From: Bryopsis sp. KO-2023
Taxonomy: Eukaryota; Chlorophyta; Ulvophyceae; Bryopsidales; Bryopsidaceae
DNA length: 64,000 nt
Assembly (NCBI GenBank): GCA_030272585.1
Contig: BSYQ01000001.1
Coordinates: 3,534,001 to 3,598,000, forward strand
Direction of reading: 5' to 3'
This document shows positions 21,792-32,715 of the stretch, in pieces. How positions within the stretch are numbered: position 1 is the stretch's first letter; the number at the start of each line of letters is the position of its first letter. Both the position numbers and the translations under genes were made by a program. Below the pieces are notes generated by a model that made no database searches, was not told the origin of the DNA, and worked only from the letters and a program-made list of their open reading frames with translations.

Positions 21792-24485
21792 CCCAGCATT
21801 CATAATTTGTGATAATAGAGATTGAAAGAAACGATGCGGTGGGCCAAAGAAAGAGCCTCTTTGGTGTGAATGCATCACCCTGAGAAGATATGTTGAATGT
21901 TTGACCGGAGAGAAGATATTATTGCTTAGCGAGGGGGATCGAGGGATTTTTAGGGGGAGAAAAAAAGGATTGTACTTTGGTCACAGAATTGGGCTTTTGG
22001 GGACGCAGTTTCAGGAGAACTGCAGATTTCATTTGTGGCACGGTAGTTCTTCTTACATTTATTTGCCTGGTTTTGGTTAAGCGAGGTTTTAGGGCTCCTG
22101 CCTGTGTGTATGATTGAGGAATGTAGAAATTCAAAGTTGGTAGCTTTCTCGGACTGGTTTTAGGGCTATGCTGCTGTGGAAAGGAATCAGTCGTACGGAG
22201 GAGAGTTGGGGCAGCAGTTTTCCAAATCCGTTTTGTGTTCGTGTGCGAGCCAGTCAATCATGCTTCCTACCGACACCTTGATCTTTGCAGAGCTCATGCA
22301 AGTCACAATGTGTGTGTTACTATATTTTGGACACAGCAAACTTCCAACTGATGACACCAAATTTTATTCAAAGACAGAAAAAAAGGGAACTGAGGAATGT
22401 GCGTGTTGAAATGAATGGATTCCGGTTATCCCTAAACCCTCAATCTATCACAGTCCCCGAAAAGCCAACAAAAACCACAAACATCGATACACATTTTTCG
22501 AATCACCAAAGTCAAGAAATTGTTGGGTATTGCATCAAGAAACATGGTGTTTGCTTACCTACTGATTTTTATCCAGTCAGTGATCGCCATTCTCCCCGTG
22601 TTTCATCCAAAAACTACTGGACAATTAATGTGGGGTCATTGTGCACTTGAAACATCAAATATCATCTGCTCACCACTGCATCACTACATCTTGAATGCAA
22701 ATATTGCTCTGACAGAAAAAACTGAAAAATGAAGTGTCTTGATGGAAACGAAAGCAGCGCCATGAGGGTTTTGTGGTTCTCTGTGCTGTTGATTTGATCT
22801 TGGGTGTTTGAGAAGAAAACCAGCATTGAGTCGAACCATGTATTTGTCCCCAATATGGACACTGGCTTGAGGAGAGCCCGGCAGATGATGTATGCAAGAT
22901 AACCATCATAAAGTCCACCTGCCATGTTGCAATCGAACGAGAGAGAAAAACACTTAAGGAGGACTGCACATCTCTGTTTTGTGGTAGATAAAAGCATGTT
23001 GAGACAGCTTCAGGAATGGGTGCTGGGTTTTGAGCTAATAACATACCATTTTTGAACATGATTTTTCCACTTGGATACACCCTCTGCCACCTTCATAAGT
23101 CTCATCAAAGAAAGATGAAGCTTCCCTCTTTACCTTTCATCGGAAAAAACAAAAGCATGTGCTTGAAGCAGCCGACATTCCAAACGCCGGCCGAAAGGGA
23201 ACCTTTGCAAGACATGTTAGCTTTGAATGAGAAAACTGTATTTCATTCAGCAGACCTCTATTGGATGCAGTAACTTCGACTCCAGAGATGTTCAGATCTT
23301 ACTTGAATGCCCCCCTTGCCCAGATGTTCTTTGCGAACAAACATTGCCCCTCCTTGAATGCATGCTGCAGAAGTCCCTGGAACGATTGCTTCAATGCAAG
23401 TTGAAAAAAGTTGAAGGATCCCCCTGATTGAGGAATCTGCTGGCCAGTAACACTGTCCATATATACTTGAGAACTTGAAATAAAATACACCTGATGACTT
23501 GAAGGTGAATCATGTGTTTCAAAATGAACTTGAAACTGGTTGAAAACTGCAGAGGGTGACCCAAACTGCATTCTTGAAAAATGCCCAAGCAAATAAAAGT
23601 GTTCATTGAAAAAACTCATTGGATGCTGGGCCCTTGAGGGTTGAAACTGAAGTTGAGAAAGAGGACAACACGCGTTGGTTGAAATGCAACTTGAAGAATA
23701 AATTGGAATTGAAATGCAGGTTCAATAAAGCGATTATTGAAAAAGAAACTTGCAGAATGCTGGTTGAAGAAAACATTGGGGTGAAAAATAAGGCAATGCT
23801 CATCTGGAAACCACAGTTGATGGGGTGTCATACTCACACCTCTCTCTCTCGGCTCCTCAATCCTCCTGCTTGTCCCGCCCGCTTTCCTCTTGATGTTGCT
23901 GAGGTATTCCTCCGAAGCATTTTTCTTTTCTTTTCTTTTCTTTTCTTTTCTTTTCTTTTCTTTTCTTTTCTTTTCTTTTCTTTTCTTTTCTTTTCTTTTC
24001 TTTTCTTTTCTTTTCTTTCTTTCTTTTCTTTCTTTTTTTTTTTTTTATGAGGTCAACTCTTTGGACATCCTCCTTTCCTCCTACCTTCTCTTCATCTCCC
24101 TGACCTTCTCCGGGATATCTTTCGATTCTCCGTCCTGTTCTCGGTGATATCTTCGTTTTTGCTGGAATTTTTTCTTTCCTTTCTTGCACCCTCAAGTCTG
24201 TCCCACACACTTCCTTCTTTTCCTTGATCTCCTTCCAAGTCTTTTTTTTTAATGGACTGCTCCTGTCCTCACCCACCCCGCTCGTCCCGCCCATTTTATC
24301 CCTTCGCTTTTGCTGCTGAGGCATTCCTCCAAAGCCGTCCTCCTCTCGATGTCTGCATTTTCTTAGGACATCCTCCTTTCCTCTTTCTCCAGGCATCCTT
24401 CACCAAAGCATCCCCCACTCCAGACAATTGTTTTCAAGTTTTTATCCACCTCCACCACCATATCCTTCACTCTAGCCAGATTTTG
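21792..24485. other. Intergenic stretch, no gene recognised
   Basis: 2.7 kb between the convergent ABC1-kinase gene and the acidic coiled-coil gene. Short open frames occur on both strands, none with a domain. From about 23400 to 23780 the plus strand is dense in TTGAA-type words and reads as a charged peptide (frame from 23619), which may be a decayed or partial coding segment. The right part holds a CTTTT microsatellite flanked by two degenerate copies of a pyrimidine-rich segment (about 23862-23922 and 24275-24345). The Lys-rich minus-strand frame 23857-24396 is produced by the microsatellite. Confidence 0.5.
23921..24047. repeat. CTTTT microsatellite
   Basis: About eighteen to nineteen TTTTC units from 23921 to about 24016, then degenerate CTTT units and a run of T to 24047. 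It is purely pyrimidine on the plus strand and could adopt a triplex-type structure. Confidence 0.92.
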
Positions 24486-26360
24486 TTACGCTTCCTCATC
24501 CTCCTCCTGCACCAAATCCACCTCCGGTCCATCCATAATTTGCCTCATCTCCTCCTCCCCCAGCACTCCAGTCATCCACTCATCCACTGCAGCCAAATAG
24601 TTTTCCACTTGTTCATCCACCGACTCCCCCTCCACTCTACCCAGAATTGGCCTCAGATACTCACCCACTACATCCAAAAAGTTTTCCTCATCCTCATTCA
24701 CCGACTCCACCTCCGGTCCATCCAGAACTTCCTCGTCCGCTGCAGCTGAATAGTTTTCCTCATCCTCATTCACCAACTCCCTCTCCACCATAATTCGCCT
24801 CCGCTCCTCCACCTCCATTGATCTGCTCAGACTTTGCCTCAGCTCCTCATCCACGGCAGCCAAAAAGCTTTCATCATCCTCATCCACCAAATCCCCCTCC
24901 GCCAGAAATCGCCTCAGCTCCTCCTCATCCACCACTCCGCTCAGACGCTGCCTCAGCTCCTCATCCACTGCAGCCAAAAAGTTTTCCTCATCCTCATTCA
25001 CCAAATCCACCTCCGATCCATCCATAATTTGCCTCACCTCCTCCTCCCCCAGCACTCCGGTCATCCACTCATCCACTGCAGCAAAATAGTTTTCCACTTG
25101 CTCATCCACTGACTCCCCCTCCACTCTACCCAGAATTGGCCTCAGATACTCACCCACTAAAGCCGAAAAGTTTTCCTCATCCTCATCCACCAACTCCACC
25201 TCCGGTCCATCCAGAACTTCCTCATCCGTTGCAGCCGAATAGTTTTCCTCATCCTCATTCACCAACTCCACCTCCGATCCATCCAGACTTTTTTCCGCTT
25301 CCTCCTCCTCCTCCAACAGAACATCCTCCACTGCTGTCAGGTTTTCTTCCATTTCCTCTGCATTTTCCTGCCCCACTGCAGCTTGGCTTTCTTCCACTTC
25401 CTCTGCATGTTCTTCCACCAAACCATCCTCCACCACAGCCAGTTTTTCTTCCACTTCCACTTTCACTGCATTTTCCTCCTCCACCAAAGAATCCTTCACT
25501 CCAGCCAGATTTTTTTCCACTTCCTCTGCATCTTCTTCCACCAAAACATCCTCCACAGCAGCCATATTTTCTTCCACTTCCACTGCAGTTTCCTCCTCCA
25601 CCAAAACATCCTCCACTGCATCCAGATTTTCTTCCACTTCCACTGCAGTTTCCTCCTCCACCAAAGAATCCTTCAGTCCAGCCAGATTTTTTTCGGCTTC
25701 CTCACGATGAAGCTTTTCCAAGGCCAGTTCCTCCTCTTTTTTTTCCAATTCTTTTTTCATGTCTTCCAAATCTGCCCTTGCTGACCTGAGCCTGCCTTTT
25801 CTTCCTTTCAGCGCCTTTCTCATGTCCTTCATTTCCTCCCTTGCCACAGACAGCTTCTCCTTCATTTCAACTGCACCTTTCTTTTTTTCCTCCAAATCTG
25901 CCTCTGCCGACCTGAGCTTCCTCCTGGTTTCCACCAACTCTGCCTTCACAATACCCAGTTCCTTTTTTGCTTTCCTGGTATTTTTTTCCTCTTTTTCCAG
26001 CTCCGCTACCACTTTTTCCCTCTCCTCCACCTCTTTTGAAATTCTCACCGTCTTCCGATGCAAGCAAGTTTTTGCTGCCTTCATTTGAACTCTTCTCTTT
26101 CTTTTTTCTCGCTGTCGTTCGCGCTCCACCTCACCCAAGCCCGTCGTCGTCAAGCACAACCACCAAACCAACACAAATACCAACCCGACCAAGGCCAGAA
26201 AAAAGAAGGGAAGCATGCTGTCGCCGCCATTCGCCAAGGTTGTGCTCCGCTCAACGTTTTCGCCTGTCGTCGCCTGGATATTATTCGTGCAAGTCATAGC
26301 ATCTGGTAAAAAATACGTCAAAATATTTTTCGCCAAGTTCGTAAGTGCCTGAGTCGCCAT
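24486..26360 (-). CDS. Acidic, repeat-built single-pass membrane coiled-coil protein
   Basis: A single open exon of 624 residues counted from the ATG at 26360, chosen for its good context (AAATGG) and because upstream sequence is a minisatellite. I do not recognise the family. A lone membrane segment, MLPFFFLALVGLVFVLVWWL, lies at about 48-67, so the short N-terminus and the long C-terminal part face opposite sides of a membrane. A basic stretch follows it, then coiled coil (about 95-235), then several copies of a Glu/Val-rich unit built around VEEN...AVEDVLVEEE, then two long copies of a block containing GEYLRPILGRVEGESVDEQV, 163 codons apart. The C-terminal half is strongly acidic. It could be an organelle-tethering or scaffold protein; that is a guess. 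No introns are needed, and the frame is intact in spite of the repeats. Confidence 0.65.
   Translation of the reverse strand: MATQALTNLAKNILTYFLPDAMTCTNNIQATTGENVERSTTLANGGDSMLPFFFLALVGLVFVLVWWLCLTTTGLGEVERERQREKRKRRVQMKAAKTCLHRKTVRISKEVEEREKVVAELEKEEKNTRKAKKELGIVKAELVETRRKLRSAEADLEEKKKGAVEMKEKLSVAREEMKDMRKALKGRKGRLRSARADLEDMKKELEKKEEELALEKLHREEAEKNLAGLKDSLVEEETAVEVEENLDAVEDVLVEEETAVEVEENMAAVEDVLVEEDAEEVEKNLAGVKDSLVEEENAVKVEVEEKLAVVEDGLVEEHAEEVEESQAAVGQENAEEMEENLTAVEDVLLEEEEEAEKSLDGSEVELVNEDEENYSAATDEEVLDGPEVELVDEDEENFSALVGEYLRPILGRVEGESVDEQVENYFAAVDEWMTGVLGEEEVRQIMDGSEVDLVNEDEENFLAAVDEELRQRLSGVVDEEELRRFLAEGDLVDEDDESFLAAVDEELRQSLSRSMEVEERRRIMVERELVNEDEENYSAAADEEVLDGPEVESVNEDEENFLDVVGEYLRPILGRVEGESVDEQVENYLAAVDEWMTGVLGEEEMRQIMDGPEVDLVQEEDEEA
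24505..25225. repeat. Intragenic direct duplication, 489-bp spacing
   Basis: A block of roughly 220-240 bp occurs twice in direct orientation within the acidic coiled-coil gene (about 24505-24735 and 24995-25225), offset by 489 bp, an exact multiple of three. The intervening sequence carries further diverged copies of the LVNEDEENF-type unit. The copies differ by scattered substitutions, and the frame is kept. Confidence 0.85.
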
Positions 26361-27251
26361 TTCTTTCGCCGGAAGTGTCAGTTTTGTTATCATCGTATTC
26401 GCCTCGCTGATGTTCGCCTTTTTCGCTGGTATTCGCCTCGCTTGTATTCGCCTTTTCCGCTGGTTTGTTTCCTCGCCTGTGTTCGCCTTTGCCGCTTGTG
26501 TTCGCCTCGCTTTTGGTTCGGATGTTCGCCTCGCTTTTGGTTCGGATGTTCGCCTCGCTTTTGGTTCGGATGTTCGCCTCGCTGATGTTCGGATGTTCGC
26601 CCTTTCCGCTTGTGTTCGCCACGCTTGTTGTGCTCGCCTTGTTCGCCTTGATTGTTGTGTGTTTGCCGCCGTCCGCAAGAGAATTCGTTTGCAGGTGAAA
26701 AAAATGACAGGCGTAGAACGAGTTTTGTGTGGATCGTACGACACTGTCGTACATGACAGAATCACTGTTTCTGGAACGCATTCGTTTCTTGCGATTGCTC
26801 TGTACGCAGCCGATGGAATGATGGTGATGAGATTCTATTGTGGAGTTGTGTTGGCTACACTCTTCAGCATAAGCTTTCTCCTTTTACAAGGGATGGGTCA
26901 GATGGAATTTCTTACAAACACCCCGGTGCAAGATACCAATCAGGGATTGATGGAAACACAGCTTGCATCTGGGCGTGGGCAATTGGTTCAATCGATCTGG
27001 CGGTTTCAAGTGCTCTTTGTCACAATATACACTGTTGAAGCGATCGTACACTCTATATTCCATATAATTCTCCCAGAGGCTGGCCTGAATTTTGTTTTTC
27101 TTAAATCCTTGGCTACAATCTGTCCTATATGATAAATAGTTCCCCTTCTTTCGGGGGCATCTCTGTGGCTATCACCTCACCAAACCCTAATTCGAACACA
27201 AAATTTGAAAGATATTCCTGAACAGCAAGTGAATCCATCACATTTTCCTCG
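26361..27251. other. Intergenic with TTCGCC-rich minisatellite
   Basis: About 890 bp upstream of the acidic coiled-coil gene and downstream of MED7. The left third is dominated by TTCGCC words in degenerate array. A plus-strand open frame from an ATG at 26704 runs to 27132 (143 codons) with two hydrophobic stretches, but no family is recognisable and I treat it as unproven. Confidence 0.5.
26501..26572. repeat. 24-bp minisatellite, three perfect copies
   Basis: The unit TTCGCCTCGCTTTTGGTTCG plus GATG is present three times in a row (26501-26524, 26525-26548, 26549-26572) and a fourth partial copy follows. Because 24 is a multiple of three, every frame crossing it stays open on both strands, giving apparent Arg/Ser/Lys-rich or Val/Phe-rich octapeptide repeats. 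Degenerate TTCGCC-containing units extend on both sides, from about 26320 to 26660. Confidence 0.9.
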
Positions 27252-28567
27252 CTAGTCTCCATTTTCTACGTTTCCTAACCCCCCTAAGCCGCCTCCCGAT
27301 CCTTTTGAACCTGAGTCTGACTCAGATTCTGACGCAGTGTCTAAATCCATGTCCATATCCAGCTTCGAAGAATCGAGCAATGAAGCTGATGCAGACTCTA
27401 AAATCCGCCTTGCATTTTCCTTCTTATTCCGCATGTCTTGCAGGCCTCGCTGCAGCTCTTCGATGTCGATGTTTAGCATTTGTTCCAGGGAGGCCAGTGC
27501 CTGTGATGCCCACAATCGATGTATCAATCCATGCCCCTGGCGCTTGTGCATTCCAGAGAAACTCATCTTTTTTTTTTTCGTCTCGTTCTTTGTTCAGGAA
27601 CCATCAAAGTGCTCATCAATCAAATATATCTCCACATGTGGGCGTTGTTTCACAGCTCAATAGTCAAAGGCATGTTCTGGAAAAGAAAGAATCCACCTCC
27701 AGTCCAGAACGCACTTGGTGAGGCCTCATGAGGTTGAGCAGCTGATGGACGTTTCTCAGGATTACTCCGAGGTTTTCGAGATTCCGTGCATAGCCACCAG
27801 GATTCGAAATGAGCACGGAGATGAGCTCCAAGAAACAAAATATGGTTTCCCGATTGAGTTTCTTCAGCTCGACCTTGAAGTCTGATAGGATTGAGCATTA
27901 CAACAGGGAAAAGGAGGAAAAAAATGAGCCAAACTCCAGAAAAAATCCGAGCGTGGATGAAGATAAAGACTCTCTGTTTGTTCTTTGCATCATGGAAGGA
28001 TTTGATGATTTTGGCAAAAAAATCTGGCATCCCTCGCAGAAAATTGCTAAATTATCACCAGAACAGTGAGAAATTCTTCCCACAATGAAGTATTGAATCA
28101 CAATTCAATTCGAATGGACAAGAGGAGGAAACAGAACTTCTCATTTTGAAGGAGAAAAAAATACACAAGGGATAGCTTGATTTCAATTTCGATGCAGGTT
28201 GGGCAACATGCCTGCTCAATCGCACATCCAATTAATGGAAAATCAATTTGGGCTCACCGACATCGGCATCCCTGAAAAGTTGCTGCACCGGGATTTTCGG
28301 AACACCGTCGGTGGTCTGTGCCCGACAAGAACCAAAAAAGGCGTCACGACAGGTCACAGCCGTTCGAGGCGGCGCAGACTATACGCACACAGTTTCCCTC
28401 ACTTCGAATATTTCGCCGAACGAGTGATATTCCCCCTGGACGGGGGAAGGGGGCTCCACAACGTCCGTCAGATCCTCCGAGTCCGTCTCGGCAGCACCCT
28501 CGGCCTCCTCCTCGCATAGTTTGTAGAAGAAAGGAGGAGGGGGGTACGCTTGGCGAGGGCCGCTCAT
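27252..28567 (-). CDS. MED7: Mediator complex subunit 7 (MED7)
   Basis: Four exons join in phase (28567-28403, 28315-28258, 27881-27715, 27500-27252) to give 212 residues. MED7 belongs to the Mediator middle module and forms a heterodimer hinge with MED21. Family marks are visible along the length: an N-terminal YPPPPFFYKL segment, VEPPSPVQGEYHSFGEIFE, then VQQLF, DFKVELKKLNRE, and the helix containing NLENLGVILRNVHQLLN and MRPHQ. A final helix ending in RRILESAS is followed by an acidic Ser/Gly tail. The MRPHQ motif is interrupted exactly after Gln by an intron and resumes correctly. The start ATG sits four residues before the conserved proline run. The gene is head-to-head with the TFIIH p44 gene. 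Confidence 0.94.
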
Positions 28568-28812
28568 TTTCGACGCTGGTCGCGAGTCTGCAGTTGCTCA
28601 AACTGGGGGCTGCTGCCTTCCACACCCCAGTTCCCAAAAGCAAACCGTCAACATCACTCTTCGCTCATGCATATAAAGCTGTACGAACCTCACAGACGTC
28701 ATCCCAAGCCTGGTTTGACTGGGAAATTCTGCACGGGAGCAGCCATCAAACCGTATGTGCATGGAGTTCCCACGCCTCAACACGCTCCATTCCGATTTGG
28801 AGGAAAAAGAGA
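28568..28812. promoter_or_regulatory. Shared divergent promoter, MED7 / TFIIH p44
   Basis: Only 245 bp separate the two start codons, so both promoters and both 5' leaders must fit here. No TATA motif stands out. A short CATATAAAG-like word near 28668 is the nearest candidate, oriented toward the TFIIH gene. Confidence 0.55.
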
Positions 28813-31214
28813 ATGGACGGAACGGTCAGCCAAGAACCCATAGACCCCGAAGTGCCGGATGACGGCGAGGACACGTGCGGTTGATCTTTTCCATTGATGC
28901 CAATTCGAATCGTTCCATGCATTCCTAGATCACATGACCAAAAGTGCTGTGTTCTGATTGAAAAGTATGCCCTTGTAGTGATTCTCAGCAAGATTTTGAA
29001 GCTTTTGAGCGAGAATACCAGGCAGATCATTCGTGGGAACAACTTGCAGAAGATGAGGATGGCCGATTGCTTCCAGTGGTACGAAGATTGTTTCATTCAG
29101 CTGTTGGGAGCCTGATGTTGGCTTCCTGGAGTGTTTTGTGCCTGTCTGAATGCAGCAATCCACCTTTTGGTCTTGCATCTGTTAAGGTCCCCCATCTATG
29201 AATAGATAATGAATTGTGGCTGCCGCACTGCAGGATACTGCAAGAGAACAGCGGGCCAAAAGGAGGATGCTATTGGAGCAGCACAAGGGTGCCAGAATTC
29301 GGAAAGGGATGATTCGGTACATGCAAGTGGTGTGTGTGCATCACTCCCCTCAACATACAGACAATCACTTCATCATGTGTCTCTTTTTGGGAGTTCTTTG
29401 TTCGTTTTTTATTTTGATCCAATTCGGCGTAAAATCTGTGGTGCAGGTGATGGATGTTTCGAGTGCTGCTGCTGTGGTCGATCTGAAGCCCAATCGCTTC
29501 ACCGTGATGGTGAGTCTGTTGAAAACTTTTGTGAGGGAGTTTTTCGATCAGAATCCTTTGAGCCAGCTGGGAATCCTGTTGATGAAGAACGGCCAAGCAG
29601 AGAAGCTCAGCGAGCTGTCAGCAAGTCCGGTAGGGTCCCGATGTTTTTTCATTACGCCCAAAAAATTGATCTCTAAAAAAGCCGCTCGAAGAGGGGTGGT
29701 GATCCATCGACTGAGCTACCCACAATGCTCTGCCCAAATGGAATTCAGCATTCTTGATTGTTGCGGCTTTTTCAATTGGTAATCTCTGTTTGACTTCATA
29801 CATCTTCATATGATATTTCCACACGTCCATGGGGAGAAGCGTTGATAAATTTTTTTTTCAACCGTCTGTGATGCAGGAATATCTTCTCAAACGTTTAGGG
29901 GGGAACGTGGATTTGGAAGGCTGCGTTTCGCTTCAGAATGGCCTAAACCTGGCATTGGAATCTCTCAAGACCGTGCCCACCCATGGCCATCGGGAAATCG
30001 TTTGCTTGATGGCAGCGCTCAATAGTTGCGATCCAGGGGACATCCGGCAAACCATCAAGGAGCTGAAGGTTGGGTTTCGTGATCGAGACACTGTTTAAAT
30101 ATGTGGAGGAGACGTGTTGCTGTTGTGATGTGATTGGCAAGCTGGGCCACCTCTATGCACATGAATCTATGGTGTCCATCTGGGTCAGAAAAAATTGCAT
30201 CAAAGGATTAGTCAACCAGACCCCAGCTGCCAGTACTGATCTAGACTTTAAGCTGTGGTGGAAATCAAAGATCGGTGTGTCACGATGACTGGAAGGGTTC
30301 ACTGAGATGATTTCATGGCTCGAAATGCAGAAGGAGCGCGTGCGAGTGTCCTTCATTGGCCTGGCGGCCGAGGTGTTTGTTTGCAAGAGCATTGCTGAAG
30401 AGACTGGAGGGCCATATCATGTTGCATCGACAGAAAAGCATTTGGAAGACACTCTGATTGGACTCGTCCCACCACCTCCTGCACCTGCAAGGGCAACACA
30501 AGCCACACTGGCAAGTGCCAGTCTGACGTCAATTTCGCACTGTTACCTACTCAAGGCTCAAGATTTCTGTGAATTTCGGGATGTACCAGTCTTTATCTGC
30601 TGCTGAGTTGGGTGCAGATAGAACCTTTTATTGGCTGCAAGTTTTGTAGCAATCTCCCACAGTACTTTTGCCTTTGGGAGCTGTTTTCCCTTGAATATCA
30701 AGATCATTTTCTAGTGGATACTGTTTTACAGGTGCGCATGGGCTTTCCAGAGAAGAATCCGGATGGTCCCAAGGGGTTTGCATTCACTGGGGAAGACAGC
30801 CAAATCTTGGATGGGGGGTACACCTGCAATCGATGCAAAGCTCGGGTCAGGGATCTTCCTTGTGAATGCCATGTTTGTGGATTGGCACTGGTATCATCTC
30901 CCCACATCGCCCGGGCTTATCACCATCTCTTCCCTGTTGACCCATTCGATGAGGTCTCCCAGGACGATGAGCATTTGATGGCCGACAGAGACAGAATGGA
31001 ATGCGTGGAGAGGGAAGAGGAGGCCAATTGTTGCTTTGGCTGTTTTGCGAATCTCTGGGACCAAGCGGGGGTGGTGTTGCAGTGCAAGCACTGCCGTAAT
31101 TTGTTTTGTTTCGAGTGCGATTCATACATTCACAGCAGTTTGCACAACTGCCCTGGGTGTGAGTGTGGGGCAATGCAGAAAGGGGATGAAAACGGAGACT
31201 CGATAGAGCAGTAG
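28813..31214 (+). CDS. GTF2H2: TFIIH subunit p44/Ssl1 (GTF2H2)
   Basis: Seven exons (28813-28851, 28989-29078, 29234-29329, 29447-29629, 29877-30068, 30331-30510, 30732-31214) give 420 residues, the usual length. p44 binds and stimulates the XPD helicase in TFIIH, for transcription initiation and nucleotide excision repair. Visible marks: FEREYQADHSWEQLAEDEDG near the N-terminus, the Ssl1-type VWA domain (about 70-260) with FDQNPLSQLGIL and HGHREI...CDPGDI, MGFPEKNPDG after it, then the C-terminal zinc modules, a C4 finger (CNRC...CHVC) with SSPHIARAYHHLFP, and the RING-like CFGC...CKHC...CFEC...CPGC. The end of exon 1 is uncertain: a donor at 28880 with an acceptor four bases further in would add an acidic stretch. 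The intron 30511-30731 starts with GC rather than GT. Confidence 0.95.
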
Positions 31215-31408
31215 TTTGTTTTTTAGGAAGGATGTGGCGGTGAACTGTCAAGGAAGGATTGTCTAGGATAGTTTCGATTGAAATTTCTTACAACTGGCGA
31301 CCAGAACAACACAACCACGAGAAATGGAGTCTAATAAAATACCCGAGAAAATGGACATTTCGAGTTGAATGCTGCAACATCCAGCGTGAACCACATCTTC
31401 TTTGCAAC

Positions 31409-32715
31409 CTACTTGACAACTTCCCCAATGATGTCATACTTTGACACGAATTTCGCAAACCAATCGTTCATGGCATCGATGTCTGACGCATCCAACCCTT
31501 CTAGATTGTCGTTGCAATCATCTAGCTCAGTAGAGTACAGAGCAAATGCCCTGGCACATTCCCGACCAGCAAACGGATACATCCCTGCATTACACGAAAC
31601 ATCTAGAGATCGACTCACGTGACTTAGCATGTTCGCTCACACACAACGAAAAAAACGATATTTAACGGCCCTGTTGAAATGCATTGTAGAAGAGGGGAGC
31701 GACATCAAAGTCGAGTTTCCTTCAGGGCAAAACCTGTGCATTGCATAAATAAGAATTTCGCTGATGACGTACCATCAGGGCCATAAAACTGGGGAGCCTT
31801 TGACACATCAAAGATGGTCCCTTTGATCGCCAGATACATGGGCTTTTCTTTGTCGGTTCCATCGAACTCTCGTAACTGGTCCAGCGTCAGATTTTGCAGG
31901 GGCACAATCTGAGGAAATACATTTTTGTCAAGCATTAGAAAGGTCATGCTCCAATTGCTGCATTCACTAACTGAATCATTTCTTGGCATCCCCATTCAGA
32001 AAGAAATCCAGTAATTGTGGGTTTTCCACTACAGTCCGATCCAACAGCTTACTAAGGTTCCTATTGATGTCAACAAGTGATAAAGCCATTCAGTTCGCTG
32101 CAGTGTCGGTCTTCTGAAACGTTCTTTCCCACCCCCACCAAACCAATACTTTATTGGCTGGGAAGCCTACCTTACCGACCACTGGATACTTTTCCAGTTT
32201 TCTGATCCACCCATCAAGAACTTCGAACTCCGACTCCGTCAGGTCGTCAAGGTCGTCATTGCAATCCTCTTTGGAAGTGCTCATCTTAGCCAGAGCTCGG
32301 GCGCACTCTCTTCCAGCGAACACGTGGTATCCCCCGCCTTCCGAAAACGAAAATAACATAACGTGAAAACGCGACGTTCTAATACGTTGTATCCATATGC
32401 ACACCCTGGGACGACTTTCAACTTTTTTTGGATTTGCTACTGCCTGCTCACAGCATGCACCAACTGACCGGGTCCATAGAAGGTCGATCCCTCCGTGACG
32501 TCATATATCTTTCCCTTTATAGCAAGCAAGAGAGGTCGGAAAGGATCTCGCCCGTCGTAGCAACTCAAACTCAAAGCCGTCAGGTTGTATTCTGGGGGTG
32601 TGGGGGGCGTTTGGATCTGCTTGGCACGCTTATAAAACCCAAAGATACGGAAAAGAATGTAACATATCAAGCCAACAGCCACCACCACCGACCAATCGTT
32701 GTTGGACTCGTTCAT
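31409..32715 (-). CDS. Tandem MAPR (cytochrome b5-like) membrane protein
   Basis: Four exons join in phase (32715-32469, 32337-32171, 31908-31773, 31584-31409) to give 241 residues. A single N-terminal membrane segment (about 9-28, VVVAVGLICYILFRIFGFY) precedes two membrane-associated progesterone receptor-type heme/steroid-binding domains, about 40-135 and 140-241. Each shows the LAIKG.I(Y/F)DV strand, the FYGP turn and FAGREC.RA, followed by a helix and a terminal VVGK or IIGE strand. The tyrosine that ligates heme in PGRMC1 is kept in both (GGGY in the first, DGMY in the second), although the second loop is one residue shorter. Each domain is split by an intron at the same phase-1 point just after FYGP, which argues for internal duplication. 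MAPR proteins usually carry one domain and act at the endoplasmic reticulum with cytochromes P450. Confidence 0.88.

Noticed and set aside
23857-24396. 179-codon Lys-rich minus-strand frame
   Set aside because: Its Lys-rich half is the translated CTTTT microsatellite; five-base units happen to keep the frame open.
26501-26572. CRISPR-like direct repeats
   Set aside because: The units abut without spacers and lie in a eukaryotic nuclear context; it is a minisatellite.
26410-27132. 240-codon plus-strand frame through the minisatellite
   Set aside because: The 24-bp unit keeps every frame open, and no domain appears downstream of the array; kept only as a note in the region entry.
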